From contig JAEEIQ010000031.1 in NCBI GenBank assembly GCA_016281435.1, forward strand, positions 1-5,985: a DNA stretch of 5,985 nucleotides, given 5' to 3'. Numbering within the stretch: position 1 is the stretch's first letter; every line of letters starts with the position of its first letter. Made by a program: the position numbers and the translations under genes. This document shows, one piece after another, positions 4,975-5,985 of the stretch. This DNA is from Bacteroidales bacterium. GTDB taxonomy: Bacteria; Bacteroidota; Bacteroidia; Bacteroidales; UBA932. The notes beneath the pieces are model-generated. The model was not told the DNA's origin. It did not search any database and saw nothing but the letters and a program-made list of their open reading frames with translations.

Positions 4975-5985
4975 ATGAACCGAAACGCACAAATCATACG
5001 TACCAGTGTCGTCGGAATCGTCACGAATGTACTTCTAGCGGCATTCAAGGCCATCGTCGGCATCATAGCAGGCAGCGTAGCAATAGTGATGGATGCCGTG
5101 AACAACCTCAGCGACGCCCTTTCCAGCGTCATAACAATCGTTGGCACGAAGCTTTCCCAGCGGCCTGCGGACAGGGAGCATCCTTTCGGGTTCGGTCGCG
5201 TCGAGTATTTCAGCGCAATCATTATCGCCGCCATCGTCCTGTCGGCCGGTGTGACGTCACTCATCGAAAGCGTGAAGAAGATTTTCAATCCGACGGAGCC
5301 CTCCTATACTACGGCGACGCTGATTGTCATCATAGTGGCCATCGGCGTCAAGATAGTCCTTGGCCTGTATGTGAAGAAAAAGGGTAAACAGCTTGGCAGC
5401 GACGCGTTGACGGCTTCCGGCTCGGACGCCCTGTTCGATGCCATAATCACGGCTGCCACGCTCCTTTCCGCCGGTGTCATGCTGATCTGGGGCTTCTCGC
5501 TGGACGGGATTCTCGGCGCCTTGATATCCCTCCTCATCATCAAAGCCGGTATCGAGATGCTCGCATCCCCTGTGAATGAACTGCTCGGAGCGAAGGTCTC
5601 GCATGAGTTGATCAAGGAAATCCGGCAGGAAATAATGGGTCTTGATGGTGTACGGGGCGTATATGATATCATCCTTCACAACTACGGTCCTGATGTGATG
5701 ATCGGCTCCCTGCATATAAGCGTTCCGGATACGATGCCGGCCCATGACATACACGGCCTGACCCGTAGGATTTCAACCATGATGTTCGAGAAGCACGGAA
5801 TAGTCATGACCGTAGGAATCTATGCCATAGCCACCGGTGAAAACCAGCGCGCTGAGCTTCAATCGAAGGTGATGAAGGCCCTTGCCGCACATAAGGAGCT
5901 CGTCCAGGTCCACGGATTCTACTGCTCGGAAAAGGACAGGATGCTTTCAGTGGATGTGGTGCCTGACATCTCATGCCACGACGAA
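4975..5985 (+). CDS. Cation diffusion facilitator (CDF) family metal exporter, 3'-truncated by the window edge
   Basis: The first 337 residues are present and the frame is still open at the last base. The start is firm: an in-frame TAG lies at 4951-4953 and ATG4975 is the only usual start codon after it. CDF proteins are dimeric inner-membrane exporters of divalent metals driven by proton exchange. Six hydrophobic segments are visible (about 12-32, 36-57, 80-97, 114-132, 150-167, 172-190), then a cytoplasmic dimerisation domain (about 200-288). Gapless alignment to E. coli YiiP with an offset of two puts N43 and D47 at the TM2 metal positions (YiiP D45, D49) and D151 and D155 at the TM5 positions (H153, D157). 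Thus the site reads ND-DD rather than the zinc-type D-D-H-D. In the TM2-TM3 loop, D66 is kept but the site-B His75 is Phe73 (HPFGFGR). This set resembles manganese exporters such as pneumococcal MntE, so Mn2+ efflux is inferred. After residue 292 a second small domain begins (QVHGFYC, LSVDVVPD) and is cut off. Confidence 0.93.
   Translation, partial: MNRNAQIIRTSVVGIVTNVLLAAFKAIVGIIAGSVAIVMDAVNNLSDALSSVITIVGTKLSQRPADREHPFGFGRVEYFSAIIIAAIVLSAGVTSLIESVKKIFNPTEPSYTTATLIVIIVAIGVKIVLGLYVKKKGKQLGSDALTASGSDALFDAIITAATLLSAGVMLIWGFSLDGILGALISLLIIKAGIEMLASPVNELLGAKVSHELIKEIRQEIMGLDGVRGVYDIILHNYGPDVMIGSLHISVPDTMPAHDIHGLTRRISTMMFEKHGIVMTVGIYAIATGENQRAELQSKVMKALAAHKELVQVHGFYCSEKDRMLSVDVVPDISCHDE

Noticed and set aside
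5257..5754. Minus-strand open frame of 165 residues at the 3' side of the window
   Set aside because: The plus strand here encodes TM segments 4-6 and the dimerisation domain of the CDF exporter, so the antisense frame is not a gene.

Overview
The window looks like ordinary chromosomal DNA from a member of the Bacteroidota, most likely Bacteroidales. The evidence is a DUF2490 secreted protein, a DUF362 protein of the type common in Bacteroides relatives, two perfect matches to the Bacteroidota promoter -7 element (TAnnTTTG), and mostly weak or absent Shine-Dalgarno sequences. The DNA is moderately GC-rich, so a higher-GC gut or rumen lineage is plausible. The genus cannot be told from this sequence. 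No rRNA, tRNA, CRISPR array, insertion sequence or phage gene was seen.

Layout. (1) 2-2559, plus strand: the 3' part of a DUF362 gene, then after 29 bp a complete sodium:solute symporter gene. The two are probably cotranscribed. (2) 2556-4862, minus strand: three closely spaced genes, transcribed in the order alpha/beta hydrolase, pgeF (laccase-domain peptidoglycan editing factor), DUF2490 outer-membrane/periplasmic protein. Gaps are 31 and 41 bp. The last gene meets the symporter tail to tail, and both stop codons lie inside one CTAG. (3) 4863-4974: a 112-bp divergent intergenic region with a candidate promoter for the minus-strand operon. (4) 4975-5985, plus strand: the first 337 codons of a cation diffusion facilitator metal exporter that runs off the window end.

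How the genes may work together. The minus-strand cluster has an envelope flavour: PgeF corrects wrongly built peptidoglycan precursors, DUF2490 is exported, and the hydrolase resembles monoacylglycerol lipase/lysophospholipase enzymes. A shared pathway is only an inference. The DUF362 protein and the symporter may form a functional pair, but the substrate is unknown. The metal exporter stands alone. Its metal-site residues (Asn/Asp in TM2, Asp/Asp in TM5) differ from zinc-type YiiP and point to manganese or another non-zinc metal.

I found no clearly undescribed system. The most useful leads are the altered metal site and extra C-terminal module of the exporter, the DUF362-symporter pair, the compact PgeF, and a terminator-like hairpin nested in the convergent gene end. 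All family calls come from reading motifs by eye, with no database search.
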